A stretch of DNA of 64,000 bases, from positions 1 to 64,000 of the forward strand of contig CANRJR010000006.1 in the NCBI GenBank assembly GCA_947631005.1, given 5' to 3'. Below are positions 23,551-31,685 of the stretch, one piece after another. A model generated the notes under the pieces. It was not told where the DNA came from, did no database searches, and saw nothing but the letters and a program-made list of their open reading frames with translations. Position numbers and translations under genes: made by a program. Each line of letters starts with the position of its first letter. Position 1 is the first letter of the stretch. Source of the stretch: an uncultured Clostridia bacterium (lineage in GTDB: Bacteria > Bacillota > Clostridia > Christensenellales > Borkfalkiaceae).

Positions 23551-23580
23551 CCGACGGCTTTGACGACGGTTTTCCGACGG
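23551..23580. promoter_or_regulatory. Three direct repeats upstream of the phosphodiesterase gene
   Basis: CGACGG occurs at 23552, 23564 and 23575 (spacing 12 and 11, about one helical turn), each next to a T/A run. I see no convincing -10 box on the minus strand here, so this may be a protein-binding site or simply a short tandem repeat. Confidence 0.4.
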
Positions 23581-23620
23581 TTTTTTACGTTTTACGGAAA
23601 GTTGTTCAAAATTTTTCTAT

Positions 23621-23649
23621 AAAAAGGGGCGCGCCGCAAGACGCCCCCT
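23621..23649 (-). terminator. Terminator after RNase G
   Basis: On the minus strand, GGGGCG and CGCCCC arms flank a nine-base loop and are followed by TTTTTATAG. It lies directly after the RNase G stop. Confidence 0.8.
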
Positions 23650-23653
23650 TGTA

Positions 23654-25156
23654 TCAATAGAGAAGTTGTGCGTCGTCGGGCAGCGTCAGCACGCCCCCCG
23701 CGCCCTTTTCGCCGCGTACCGAAAAGGTCTCCTCGTGCCAGCCCGTACGCGGGATGAGGTAGACGCGTTTGCCCTGCCAGCGTCCCTCCGCCTCGGCGCG
23801 CAGATACCGTTCGCGGAGCACGGTGCGCATGAGTTCGGCGTTGAGCTCGACGATCACGGCGGGATAGCCCTCTGCCAAGACGTCGGCGATCGCCGTACGC
23901 AGGCGCATCGCCATGTACACGTCGGAATACACAAATCCCTGCCGCGTGCAATGGGGGCACGGTTTGAGCATGAGCGAGCCGATCTCGCTCGACGTGCGCT
24001 TGCGCGTGAAGAGCGCGACGCAGAGTTCGCTCATCGGAAGCGTCCGGCATTTGGACTTGTCGGCGGACAACGCCTCCGCGAGGGCGCGGTCGACGGCGAG
24101 CCTGTGCTCCTCCTCCGCCATGTCGATAAAGTCGACGGCGACGATCCCGCCGATGTTGCGCAGACGGACCTGCCGCGCGATCTCCCGCGCGGCGAGCAGG
24201 TTGGTTTCGAACACCGTGCTTTCGAGGTCGCTGTCCCCCGTATATTTGCCCGTATTCACGTCGATGACCGTCATGGCTTCGGTGCGGTCGACGACGATAT
24301 ACCCGCCGTTTTCGAGATCGGCGCGGCGGTCGACGAGGGCGTAGATCTGTTCGGAGAGCCCATAGTGGGCGAACATGGCGCGCTTGCCCGTATAGAGCGA
24401 GACTTTCTTTTCGTTGAAGTCGCCGCGCAGACGCGCGAGCTGTAAGATCTTTTCGTAGAGAGCGCGGTCGCCGACGTGGATGCGAGTGACGCCGCCGCCC
24501 AAGGAATCGCGCATCACCTTGACGGGCAATTCGTATTCGCGGTACACCGCCGTCCCCACGGGCGCGCTCTTCGCCTGTTCGAGTACGGCGCGGTACATGC
24601 GTTTGAGGTATTCGCTCTCCGTTTTGAGATGTCGCTTGGTCGCCGTCTCCGCCGCCGTGCGGACGATAAATCCCTGCCCCTCTTCGCGGTATTTTTCCGC
24701 CTCTTTCAAGAGACGTTCGCGGACGGCGGGGTCGGTGATCTTGCGGGAGATGCCCAAAAAGTCGGTCTGGGGGAGGAAGATAAGGTTTTTGCCGACGAAC
24801 GAGAGGTCGCAGGTGACCTTTGCGCCCTTGTTTCCGCGGGCGGGTTTTACGAGCTGGACCAAGATCTCGTCGCCCTCTTTGAGCGCGGGATGTTCGCGCA
24901 CGTTGCCCTCGCCGTCGTAGGTGGAAAAGCGCGCGCCGCTCTCGTCGAGCGGCAGGTAGCAATTCTTCTCCATGCCGCACGAAATAAACGCCGCCTGCAT
25001 TCCCACGACGACGTTGGCGACCTGACCTTTATAGATGTTGCCGAGGATCTCGCCGCCGTGTTCGTTCTCCGCGCCCACTTCGACGATCTTCCCGTCCTCC
25101 GCATATACGACCATCTGCGCGCCGCAGAAGCGGTCGAAAAACCATTCCTTTTTCAT
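23654..25156 (-). CDS. rng: Ribonuclease G/E family endoribonuclease
   Basis: The product is 500 aa. The start MKKEWFFDRF at 25156 is set by the promoter at 25191-25219, which lies between it and the longer frame. An S1 RNA-binding domain spans about 37-125. The catalytic region has VIDVNTGKYTG (about 300-310) and VAVDFIDM (about 335-342), whose Asp residues hold Mg2+. The CPHC of the zinc link follows at about 400. It cleaves single-stranded RNA 5'-monophosphate dependently, in rRNA and mRNA processing. In Clostridia rng commonly follows spoIVFB, as here. Confidence 0.95.
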   Translation of the reverse strand: MKKEWFFDRFCGAQMVVYAEDGKIVEVGAENEHGGEILGNIYKGQVANVVVGMQAAFISCGMEKNCYLPLDESGARFSTYDGEGNVREHPALKEGDEILVQLVKPARGNKGAKVTCDLSFVGKNLIFLPQTDFLGISRKITDPAVRERLLKEAEKYREEGQGFIVRTAAETATKRHLKTESEYLKRMYRAVLEQAKSAPVGTAVYREYELPVKVMRDSLGGGVTRIHVGDRALYEKILQLARLRGDFNEKKVSLYTGKRAMFAHYGLSEQIYALVDRRADLENGGYIVVDRTEAMTVIDVNTGKYTGDSDLESTVFETNLLAAREIARQVRLRNIGGIVAVDFIDMAEEEHRLAVDRALAEALSADKSKCRTLPMSELCVALFTRKRTSSEIGSLMLKPCPHCTRQGFVYSDVYMAMRLRTAIADVLAEGYPAVIVELNAELMRTVLRERYLRAEAEGRWQGKRVYLIPRTGWHEETFSVRGEKGAGGVLTLPDDAQLLY

Positions 25157-25190
25157 CTCCGACCCCAAACCCGTACACGGGGTTGGAATC

Positions 25191-25219
25191 ATTGTATCAT
25201 ATCTCGCGGAAAATTGCAA
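25191..25219 (-). promoter_or_regulatory. Promoter for RNase G
   Basis: On the minus strand, TTGCAA (25214-25219), a 17-bp spacer and TACAAT (25191-25196). It implies an independent transcript although the gene also follows spoIVFB. Confidence 0.75.
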
Positions 25220-25231
25220 ACCTTTTCTACG

Positions 25232-26062
25232 CTATAAAACGCTCAAAAAATTTTTCAGAGGGACGTCGTATCCCTCCTTTTCGAGCGCGAACAACAGTTC
25301 CTCTTCGCCGAGCTCCCCCAAAAATTCCCCCTTGTCGAACAACAGCAGTGTAAGGTATCTGTCCTCGCTGAAATACCGCAAAACGGCGTTCCCCGTGAGC
25401 GACCCATCGACCGCGACCCGCCGCTCCTCCGCGCCGTGCGAAAAATCGCGCCGACGGGGCAGGGGGACGCGCGCATACCGCCCTCCGCCGAACCCGCCCG
25501 CGGCGAGCAAAACGGCGAAGGCGAGCGCGGTGAAAGCGGGCTTATGAAAGCAGCTGTACACAAAATACCCGAGTGCCGCCGCGGCGATCAAAAGGCTCGC
25601 GGCGCGGCAGATCGCGCGGGCGCGCCGCTCTTTGAGCGGGGAGAGCAGGAGATACAGCACCCGCCCGCCGTCGAGCGGATAGGCGGGGAGGAGGTTGACG
25701 AAAAACAACGAAAAGGAGACGGCGGCGGCGAGCTCGGTGAACGGATAGCTCTCGGGATACATCCACCACAGCGCGACGAAAAAGATTCCCGTTGCGAGGT
25801 TGCAGAGCGGTCCTGCGAGCAATACCCAGAGCTCCTCCCGCTTGGGAATGCCGCCGAGGTCTCCCGAAACGACCGCGCCGTACGGCATGAGTACGACGCG
25901 GTCGAGGGTATATCCGTAGCGTTTGGCGGCGATCGCGTGCGCGCATTCGTGTTCGAGTGCGGCGAGCACGGCGGCAAGGAAGATCCAGAGCGTCCCCGTC
26001 AGCGCGCAAAGCACGCCCGTGATGAGACAGAGCGGATGGACGGAGAGCTTTTTCAGCTCCAA
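25232..26062 (-). CDS. spoIVFB: SpoIVFB-like M50 intramembrane metalloprotease
   Basis: The product is 276 aa with a TTG start that overlaps the upstream stop by ten bases; GGGGATCTC precedes it. TTG is needed to include the family N-terminus SVHPLCLITGVLCALTG. The zinc motif HECAH is at residues 38-42 and the third ligand lies in NLLPAYPLDGG (Asp131). There are about six membrane segments and a C-terminal cytosolic domain. In sporulation SpoIVFB cleaves pro-sigma-K in the outer forespore membrane. Pairing with a SpoIVFA-like gene supports that role here. Confidence 0.9.
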   Translation of the reverse strand: MELKKLSVHPLCLITGVLCALTGTLWIFLAAVLAALEHECAHAIAAKRYGYTLDRVVLMPYGAVVSGDLGGIPKREELWVLLAGPLCNLATGIFFVALWWMYPESYPFTELAAAVSFSLFFVNLLPAYPLDGGRVLYLLLSPLKERRARAICRAASLLIAAAALGYFVYSCFHKPAFTALAFAVLLAAGGFGGGRYARVPLPRRRDFSHGAEERRVAVDGSLTGNAVLRYFSEDRYLTLLLFDKGEFLGELGEEELLFALEKEGYDVPLKNFLSVL

Positions 26063-26775
26063 GAGATCCCCGCGTCTCCGACCGAATAGCAGTTGAGCAG
26101 GCTCTCGCCCTCATAGAACATGACGCGCACCGCGCCTTCGCCGTCGGAATGGGCGATGGGAATGTTGGGACGGACGGTCTCCCCCACGGCGGGATATACG
26201 TCGTCGAGCCCGCTTATAATGGTGGAAAAGGTGTCCGAATGGCGAATGCGGACGGAATATCCCGTCGCCGCGTCTCCCGTCACCGAAAGGACGGTCCCCG
26301 CGACGGGCGCGTACACCGAACAGTCGGCGGTAAAGCTCATCACGCCCGTGTCCGATACGGTGACTTCGGCGTCCACAAAGTCGTTGACGACGGGGGAGAG
26401 GGTGAAGTCGGCATAGGTGCGCGTGTCCGCCTGCGCCGCCGTGTTGCCGTGGAACAGCCCGCGGACAAAGGTATTGATGGCACTGTCCGTCAAAAAGAGA
26501 TTGGTCAAAAAGATGGCGGCGCACAGGGCGCATACGGCGATAAACTCGCCGATGAGAATGCGGCGGGCGACTTTCGACCCCTTCTTTTCCTTGACGGCGC
26601 GCTCGATCGTTCGGCTCTCCGCATAGGCGGGATCTCCCGTTTCGAGGCGGTCGTTCACCTTGTCGACCACCTCGTCGGACATCTCCCGTCCCTTGCGGCG
26701 GCGTTCGCGGCGGTTGACCGTCACCGTCTCGACGGGAATTTCCAACATTTCGGCATAATTGAGTTCTTCATTCAT
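26053..26775 (-). CDS. spoIVFA: SpoIVFA-like membrane protein with degenerate LytM/M23 domain
   Basis: The product is 240 aa. ATG at 26775 follows AGAGGTGTCGAA. A charged cytosolic region (1-85) is followed by one membrane segment (about 88-108) and an extracytoplasmic domain. The end (about 165-240) has the strand pattern of a peptidase M23/LytM domain (YAPVAGTVLSV, YSVRIRHSDTFSTI) but lacks the full H-x-x-x-D / H-x-H zinc set, as in SpoIVFA, which holds SpoIVFB inactive until engulfment is complete. The 10-base overlap with spoIVFB fits a conserved operon. Confidence 0.82.
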   Translation of the reverse strand: MNEELNYAEMLEIPVETVTVNRRERRRKGREMSDEVVDKVNDRLETGDPAYAESRTIERAVKEKKGSKVARRILIGEFIAVCALCAAIFLTNLFLTDSAINTFVRGLFHGNTAAQADTRTYADFTLSPVVNDFVDAEVTVSDTGVMSFTADCSVYAPVAGTVLSVTGDAATGYSVRIRHSDTFSTIISGLDDVYPAVGETVRPNIPIAHSDGEGAVRVMFYEGESLLNCYSVGDAGISWS

Positions 26776-26849
26776 TTCGACACCTCTTTGCGATTTGTCC
26801 CGGGCGTCTTTTGCACGGGCTATTGTAATGTATGCCGCCGTCCGTCCGA

Positions 26850-26896
26850 ATAGAAGAAAAAAACGCTGTCGAATGCGCACGACAGCGTGAAAAAAT
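26850..26896 (-). terminator. Terminator after the cysteine desulfurase gene
   Basis: ACGCTGTCG (26863-26871) pairs with CGACAGCGT (26880-26888); on the minus strand a run of seven T follows. Confidence 0.88.
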
Positions 26897-26919
26897 CCGA
26901 AAAGTATGCCGAATAACCG

Positions 26920-28008
26920 TTACGCCTCCAAACAGCGCAGGAGCGTGCGGACGGCAAAGCCGACCTCCTCCTCCGTCGTCTCCGCGCCGAACGAAAACCG
27001 TATCCCCTTTTGCGCCGTCTCCCGCGAACGCCCCATCGCGAGCATGACGTGCGACGGATAGGAGGCGTGCGCCGAACAAGCCGCGCCCCCCGAACAGGCA
27101 ACGCCGTTCAGATCGAGACGGTTCAAAAGCGCGCCGTCCGCCCGCGGAAACGTGAGATGGGAGATGTTGGGCGCGCGCTCCGCGCCGTCGATCACCGTGT
27201 CGGGCAGAGCCGCTTTCACCGCCCGCTCGAACCCGTCGCGCAGACGCCGCATCCGCGCCGCCGTCTCTTTCTTCCGCGCCTCGGTCACCTCGAGCGCGCA
27301 CGCGAACGCCGAAATTCCCGCAACGTTCAGCGTCCCCCCGCGCAGTCCGCGCTCCTGCTCCCCGCCCGTGATGAGCGGCGAAAGCGGAACGCCCCGCTTC
27401 ACGATGAGCGCGCCCGTCCCTTTGAGCCCGCCCAGCTTGTGCGCCGAGAGCGCGATCCCGTCCGCCGCGGCGCACAGCGATTTGAGATCGCAGGAGACCG
27501 CCGCCTGTACGCAGTCCGAAAAGAAGTACGCGCCGCGCGCGTGCGCGAGCGCGGCAAGTTCATGTACGGGCTGGATCGCCCCCGTCTCGTTGTTGACCGC
27601 CATGACGCAGACAAGCCCCACGTCCCCGGACATGGTAGCCTCCAAATGCGCGGGCATGACCCGCCCGTCCGTCCCCACGCCGCAACAGACCGCGCCGCCG
27701 CCGCGCCGCGCCGACGCCGATAAAAGCGCGGCATGTTCGATGGGCGAGAGCACGCATTTTCCCGTCCCCATGCCGATCGCCGCCCAATTATCCGCCTCCG
27801 TCCCCCCCGACGTAAAATACACCTCGGAGGGCTTTACGCCGAGAGACGCGGCAATGCGGTCGCGCGCGTTTGTGACCTGCGCCGCCGCACGGCGGCCGTA
27901 CGCATGCAGGGAATCGGGATTCCCGAACTCGGCGAGCGTGCGCAACACTGTTTCGCGCACCTCGGGCAGAAGCGGCGCAGTCGCCGCATAATCGAGATAA
28001 ACGTTCAT
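26920..28008 (-). CDS. Cysteine desulfurase (NifS/IscS family)
   Basis: The product is 362 aa beginning MNVYLDYAATAP, the canonical N-terminus. The PLP lysine is Lys191 in SAHKLGG, and the active-site Cys is probably Cys311 in the loop CSGGAACS. It releases sulfur from cysteine for iron-sulfur clusters or thio-modified tRNA. No iscU or mnmA is adjacent. The promoter puts transcription start on the A of this ATG, and no Shine-Dalgarno is possible, so the mRNA appears leaderless. Confidence 0.92.
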   Translation of the reverse strand: MNVYLDYAATAPLLPEVRETVLRTLAEFGNPDSLHAYGRRAAAQVTNARDRIAASLGVKPSEVYFTSGGTEADNWAAIGMGTGKCVLSPIEHAALLSASARRGGGAVCCGVGTDGRVMPAHLEATMSGDVGLVCVMAVNNETGAIQPVHELAALAHARGAYFFSDCVQAAVSCDLKSLCAAADGIALSAHKLGGLKGTGALIVKRGVPLSPLITGGEQERGLRGGTLNVAGISAFACALEVTEARKKETAARMRRLRDGFERAVKAALPDTVIDGAERAPNISHLTFPRADGALLNRLDLNGVACSGGAACSAHASYPSHVMLAMGRSRETAQKGIRFSFGAETTEEEVGFAVRTLLRCLEA

Positions 28009-28014
28009 AAAAAC

Positions 28015-28043
28015 ATTATACCCGCCCTGCACCGAAATGTCAA
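28015..28043 (-). promoter_or_regulatory. Promoter for a leaderless cysteine desulfurase mRNA
   Basis: On the minus strand, perfect TTGACA (28038-28043), a 17-bp spacer and perfect TATAAT (28015-28020). Only six bases separate the -10 box from the ATG. Confidence 0.85.
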
Positions 28044-28173
28044 TGCAATTTCGCGTACCGCTTGCCTACGGCTTCCGTTGTTATGTCCCTCTTTGCTTCC
28101 AATTATGTTATTCCGAGCGAACAGGCGTTTTCAAATTGTCATTTCGAGCGAACAGGCGTTTTTAATTTGTCAT

Positions 28174-28258
28174 TTCGACTCGCCCGCGGCTTCTATTTGT
28201 AGACCAAGGGCGGCACGAGCCCGTAGGGCGAAGCACCAAGCCGTTCCCCAATATGTCA
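28174..28258 (+). repeat. Family-D repeat (copy 2)
   Basis: It has the same order of segments as the copy at 8706: CGCCCGCGGCTTCTATTTGT, AGACCAAGGGCGGCACGAGC, AGGGCGAAGCACCAAGCCG, ending in TGTCATTTCG. Confidence 0.75.
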
Positions 28259-28379
28259 TTTCGACCAAGCCGCGTAAGCGGCGCGTGGAGAAATCTCCCG
28301 CATTTTTATTCCAAGCAATTTCAACGACCAAGGGGATTTCTCGACTTCGGCTCGCTTTCGCTCGCTTGCTCAAATGACA
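28254..28379. repeat. Family-A dispersed palindromic repeat
   Basis: A complete element, from TGTCATTTCGACC to CAAATGACA, with inner GAGAAATCTCCC and AAGGGGATTTCTCG. A partial 3' half lies at 28519-28571. Confidence 0.8.
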
Positions 28380-28382
28380 GTG

Positions 28383-28465
28383 TAGCATAAACAATAAGAA
28401 TAAGGGAGATGTTTCGACACGAGAGCCCGCGTCTCCTCGACGCGGGCTCTCGGCTCAACATGACA
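28383..28465. repeat. Family-E hairpin repeat (copy 2)
   Basis: Nearly identical to 5712-5796. The stem CGAGAGCCCGCGTC/GACGCGGGCTCTCG has its loop changed from TTTTC to TCCTC. Confidence 0.75.
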
Positions 28466-28599
28466 TTATTGTAATGCTTTTCTGGCTTCCAAATAACGGC
28501 GCGAGGAAAACCATAAAATGCGGGAGATTTCTCCGCTTCGCTCGTTTCACTCGCTACGGTCGAAATGACACATTAGAAATGCCTTTCAGGCTTCCAATT

Positions 28600-28791
28600 A
28601 CGGCGCGAGGAAAATCACACTTTTCCGCTGCGCGCCCCAATTTGCCGCATACTTGCGGCTTATTGTCTTACAAAGCGAACGAGAGGACGAACCTAATTAA
28701 AGTGAGAGTCCATTTCCGTCACGAAAATTTCTTTTCGCCACGCGCGGCGCGAAGCGCAACGCGCACGGCACAGAAAAGAAAATTTGTGAAC
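28600..28791. repeat. Family-F structured repeat (copy F2)
   Basis: 192 bases ending AAAATTTGTGAAC. Hairpins: GGAAAA/TTTTCC, GCCGC/GCGGC, and GAAAATTTCTTTTC with GAAAAGAAAATTT, the last closing a G+C-rich inner region. It shares the conserved 45-base core with F1 and F3. Confidence 0.85.
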
Positions 28792-28993
28792 TTCCAAAAT
28801 AACGGCGTTAGGTGGAATTCACTTCCACCGTGCGCGACACAATTTGCCGCACACCTGCGGCTTATTGTCTTACAAAGCGAACGAGAGGACGAACCTAATT
28901 AAAGTGAGAGTCCATTTCCGTCACGAAAATTTCTTTTCGCCACGCGCGGCGCGAAGCGCAACGCGCACGGCACAGAAAAGAAAATTTGTGAAC
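28792..28993. repeat. Family-F structured repeat (copy F3), tandem to F2
   Basis: 202 bases, directly joined to F2. The last 140 bases are almost identical to F2, but the first hairpin is GGTGGAA/TTCCACC as in F1. It ends eight bases before the stop codon of the kinase gene at 29002. No gene is present from 28044 to 29001. Confidence 0.85.
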
Positions 28994-29001
28994 TCCCCCC
29001 C

Positions 29002-29742
29002 TTATTGCCAATCGCAAACATTCACCCATTTTGCGAGGAACTCCTGTTCCTCGGGCTTCTTTTTAACCGACTGCGACGCCGCGACGATGGGCAAAATGCG
29101 CTGGACGTATTGCATGGCGGTGTCCGTTTTACTGCAAAACAGTTTGAGATATTTTTCGGCGAGCGCGTCCTTTTTCTGCAACTTGAAAATGAGGTAGGTG
29201 CGCGCGGCGTCTGCCGAGCCGTTCCCCTGCGTTGCGTGCGACCAGTCGATGATATAGGGCGTGCCGTCTTTGGTGATGATGACGTTGCTGGGCTGGAAAT
29301 CGCCGTGGCAGAGTTTTTTGTGGCGGGGCAGACCGTCGAGACGGACGTGGAGGTCGTAACGGACGGTAGCGGGAAACGAGCTCGCCGAAATTTTGGCGTG
29401 CATCTTATCGCGCAAGTGCCCCAAAAGCGGAACTTTTTCCTTGCTCATGCGGATTTGGAGATCGACGAAATATTCGAGATATTCGTCCGTCTTTTCGGGA
29501 TGCGCCTGCATGAGCTCTTCGAGCGTATCCCCCTCGATAAATTCCCAAATGAGCGACCACTGCCCATCGATGACGGAGACGCCGAGCACCTTGGGAATGT
29601 GCAGCGAACTCTCCTCGACGCGCGCCTGGTTGAGTGCCTCGTTGAGAATACCCGCTTTGGAATAGCTGCTGTCGAACGACTTGATGAGACGGTCGCCGTC
29701 GCGGTACAATTTCTTTCCCGCGCTTTCGTGGATCAGTTGCAT
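29002..29742 (-). CDS. APH/choline-kinase-like phosphotransferase
   Basis: The product is 246 aa. ATG at 29742 follows AAGGAGG. The kinase-like fold is shown by the catalytic motif LCHGDFQPSNVI (about 143-154) and the metal-binding IIDWSHATQGN (about 163-173). The N-lobe has the Lys of LIKSF near residue 20. This is the layout of aminoglycoside phosphotransferases, choline/fructosamine kinases and similar enzymes that phosphorylate small molecules. The substrate cannot be named. Single gene with its own promoter; a family-F repeat lies just after its stop. Confidence 0.8.
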   Translation of the reverse strand: MQLIHESAGKKLYRDGDRLIKSFDSSYSKAGILNEALNQARVEESSLHIPKVLGVSVIDGQWSLIWEFIEGDTLEELMQAHPEKTDEYLEYFVDLQIRMSKEKVPLLGHLRDKMHAKISASSFPATVRYDLHVRLDGLPRHKKLCHGDFQPSNVIITKDGTPYIIDWSHATQGNGSADAARTYLIFKLQKKDALAEKYLKLFCSKTDTAMQYVQRILPIVAASQSVKKKPEEQEFLAKWVNVCDWQ

Positions 29743-29795
29743 ATATTTCCTCCTTCTCGGGCGGGGAACGATCCCGCAAATCTTTTCCGCTTTCT

Positions 29796-29824
29796 ATTAT
29801 AGCCCAAAACCGATGATAAGTAAA
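29796..29824 (-). promoter_or_regulatory. sigma-A promoter of the kinase gene
   Basis: On the minus strand, TTTACT (29819-29824), 17 bp and TATAAT (29796-29801). A small hairpin GCGGG/CCCGC lies in the leader. Confidence 0.75.
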
Positions 29825-29842
29825 TACCTTTTTTGAAAAATT

Positions 29843-30667
29843 TTATCGCTTGCCGTCGGAAGAAGCCGCACCGTCCGCAGGGATGTCCAAAAGGGTGAGA
29901 CAGCGAAGGCGGTCTTGCAACGCTTTGAGGCGCGTGCCGTTTTCCGTCGAGGTGAGCTTTTCGTTCTCGCGGCAGAGCTTTTGCGCCGAATACAGCCCGC
30001 GGGCGTACACGATGGCGACGCCGAGCGGGATGAGCGAGAGCGCGGAAAACACCAAGAGCAGGATGAGCGGAAGCGCGCTCTGCACGCGCACGAGAAAGCT
30101 CGCGCTGACGATCGCCGCGACCGCGACGAGCGCAAAGACGCCCAAACAGACGAGGAAGCGGAACAAATAATAATTGTTGTTGGCGAGGAACGCCTCCCGC
30201 CGCTCGTTTTGCTCGGCTTCGTAGACAAGGCGCACCTTGTTTTCCTCTTCGGCGACGGCGCGGTATTCCCCGCGAAGCGCGCTTCCCATGTTCTCGAACA
30301 CCTCGGCGCGCGCCGCCCGTCCGAAGTCGGTCTCTTTCTCGTCGGCAAATTCCCGCGCGGTCTCCTCGTCGTAAAAGCACGAGGCGTCGCGATAGAATTT
30401 CGTGCGCGCCGCCCAGAGCGCGAGAGCGGCGGAGTCGCCGTAGATCCTCGCCCCGAAGAACGCCTTTCCCGCGCCCTCGAAGTCGTTTTCCGCGATCGCG
30501 GCGCAACCCTCCCGCATGAGCCGCGCGTATTCGCGGCGGGTATGCTCGCGGAATTTGATCTCCGAAAATTCTCCGAGATCGTCCCCGTCCGTATCGGCTT
30601 CGCCGCCGAAGGCTTCCGCCTCTTTCAGGCGCGCCTCTTCCTCCTCGTCCAACATCCTCTCTTCCAT
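29843..30667 (-). CDS. Hypothetical protein with two central membrane segments
   Basis: The product is 274 aa. ATG at 30667 follows AAGGAGG. The N-terminal third is very acidic (EEEEARLKEAEAFGG), then helical with Ala- and Glu-rich segments, possibly tetratricopeptide-like around residues 45-100. Two membrane helices at about 168-192 and 200-225 form a hairpin, and a charged helix ends the protein. No family recognised. It follows ispE by 34 bases and is probably co-transcribed with it. Confidence 0.7.
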   Translation of the reverse strand: MEERMLDEEEEARLKEAEAFGGEADTDGDDLGEFSEIKFREHTRREYARLMREGCAAIAENDFEGAGKAFFGARIYGDSAALALWAARTKFYRDASCFYDEETAREFADEKETDFGRAARAEVFENMGSALRGEYRAVAEEENKVRLVYEAEQNERREAFLANNNYYLFRFLVCLGVFALVAVAAIVSASFLVRVQSALPLILLLVFSALSLIPLGVAIVYARGLYSAQKLCRENEKLTSTENGTRLKALQDRLRCLTLLDIPADGAASSDGKR

Positions 30668-30701
30668 GGTTTCCTCCTTGTTATCGTCAACCGTACGGTC
30701 T

Positions 30702-31574
30702 TTATTCGTCTCCCGCGAAAAAATTTTCCCGCGCGGGCAACACGCTCTTTACAACGAACGCCCGTCCCCCGCCCGAATACCTGCTCTGCGCCCACGCGGC
30801 GAGCTCCTCCGTTTCGAAGAGGGCGAACGACGCGCTTCCCGAACCCGTCATGCCCGCGCCGAGCGGGGAGAGCGCGCGCAGCGCGAGATAGCTCCGCTCC
30901 ACCGCGGGACAGAGCGACTTCGCCGCGGGATACAGATCGTTCCCGAACAGACGCGCCGCCCAAGCGAGATCCCCCCGCCCGAGATCCTCCGCCGCCCGCG
31001 CCGTGCGGTTTCCGCGCGCGGGCATGCGGTCGTATGCGGAAAAGCACGCCGCCGTGGAAACCCCCTCGGGGGGAAGGGCGACCGTGAAGTACATCTCGGG
31101 GGGAAAGGGAAGCGGCGTTACGACGTCCCCCCGCCCCGTGATGCGCGCGAGCCCGCCCGTGAGCAGATAGCCCGTGTCGCTTCCCATCTCGTCGGCGAGC
31201 GATTTGAGCGCGCCCGCGTCCGCAATGCCGTACAGCCTACCCATGCCCGCGATCACCCCCGCGGCGTCGGCGGACGAGCCACCCATGCCCGCGCCCACGG
31301 GGATATTCTTATACACGGTGACGTCCGCACCCGACGTTTGAAAACGGGAGACAAACGCGTCTCCCGCGCGCTGTGCGTTGTCCGATTCGGGGGGGATAAG
31401 CGCGCCGCGTATTTGCACGCGCACCAGCTTATCTTTGCGGCGGCGCAACACGATGCGGTCGTACACGTCCACCGTGACGACGAGGGAATCGAGCATGTGA
31501 TAGCCGTTCTCCGCGCCCACAACGTCGAGCGTGAGATTGAGTTTGGCATAGGCGTTGACGTGCACAACGTTCAT
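30702..31574 (-). CDS. ispE: 4-(cytidine 5'-diphospho)-2-C-methyl-D-erythritol kinase
   Basis: The product is 290 aa beginning MNVVHVNAYAKLNLTLDV, the family start. The GHMP ATP-binding motif PVGAGMGGSSADAAG lies near 92-106, and the C-terminal GAGMTGSGSASFALF near 250. It is the fourth step of the non-mevalonate isoprenoid pathway. In Bacillota it often lies near veg, as here. The promoter at 31581-31609 puts transcription start on the ATG; the only purine-rich bases upstream are AGGGGC, directly adjacent. Confidence 0.95.
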   Translation of the reverse strand: MNVVHVNAYAKLNLTLDVVGAENGYHMLDSLVVTVDVYDRIVLRRRKDKLVRVQIRGALIPPESDNAQRAGDAFVSRFQTSGADVTVYKNIPVGAGMGGSSADAAGVIAGMGRLYGIADAGALKSLADEMGSDTGYLLTGGLARITGRGDVVTPLPFPPEMYFTVALPPEGVSTAACFSAYDRMPARGNRTARAAEDLGRGDLAWAARLFGNDLYPAAKSLCPAVERSYLALRALSPLGAGMTGSGSASFALFETEELAAWAQSRYSGGGRAFVVKSVLPARENFFAGDE

Positions 31575-31580
31575 GCCCCT

Positions 31581-31609
31581 ATTGTAGCACACTTTTTTGG
31601 GTTCGGCAA
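31581..31609 (-). promoter_or_regulatory. Promoter for an apparently leaderless ispE mRNA
   Basis: On the minus strand, TTGCCG (31604-31609), 17 bp and TACAAT (31581-31586), with only six bases between the -10 box and the ATG. The geometry is the same as for the cysteine desulfurase gene. Confidence 0.7.
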
Positions 31610-31685
31610 TACTTTCCCGAAAAAAACGCCCCGCGCGGCAAAGCAAAAGGGGGTCTCCCCCCTTGCGCGCTTTTACGGTTTTGTT

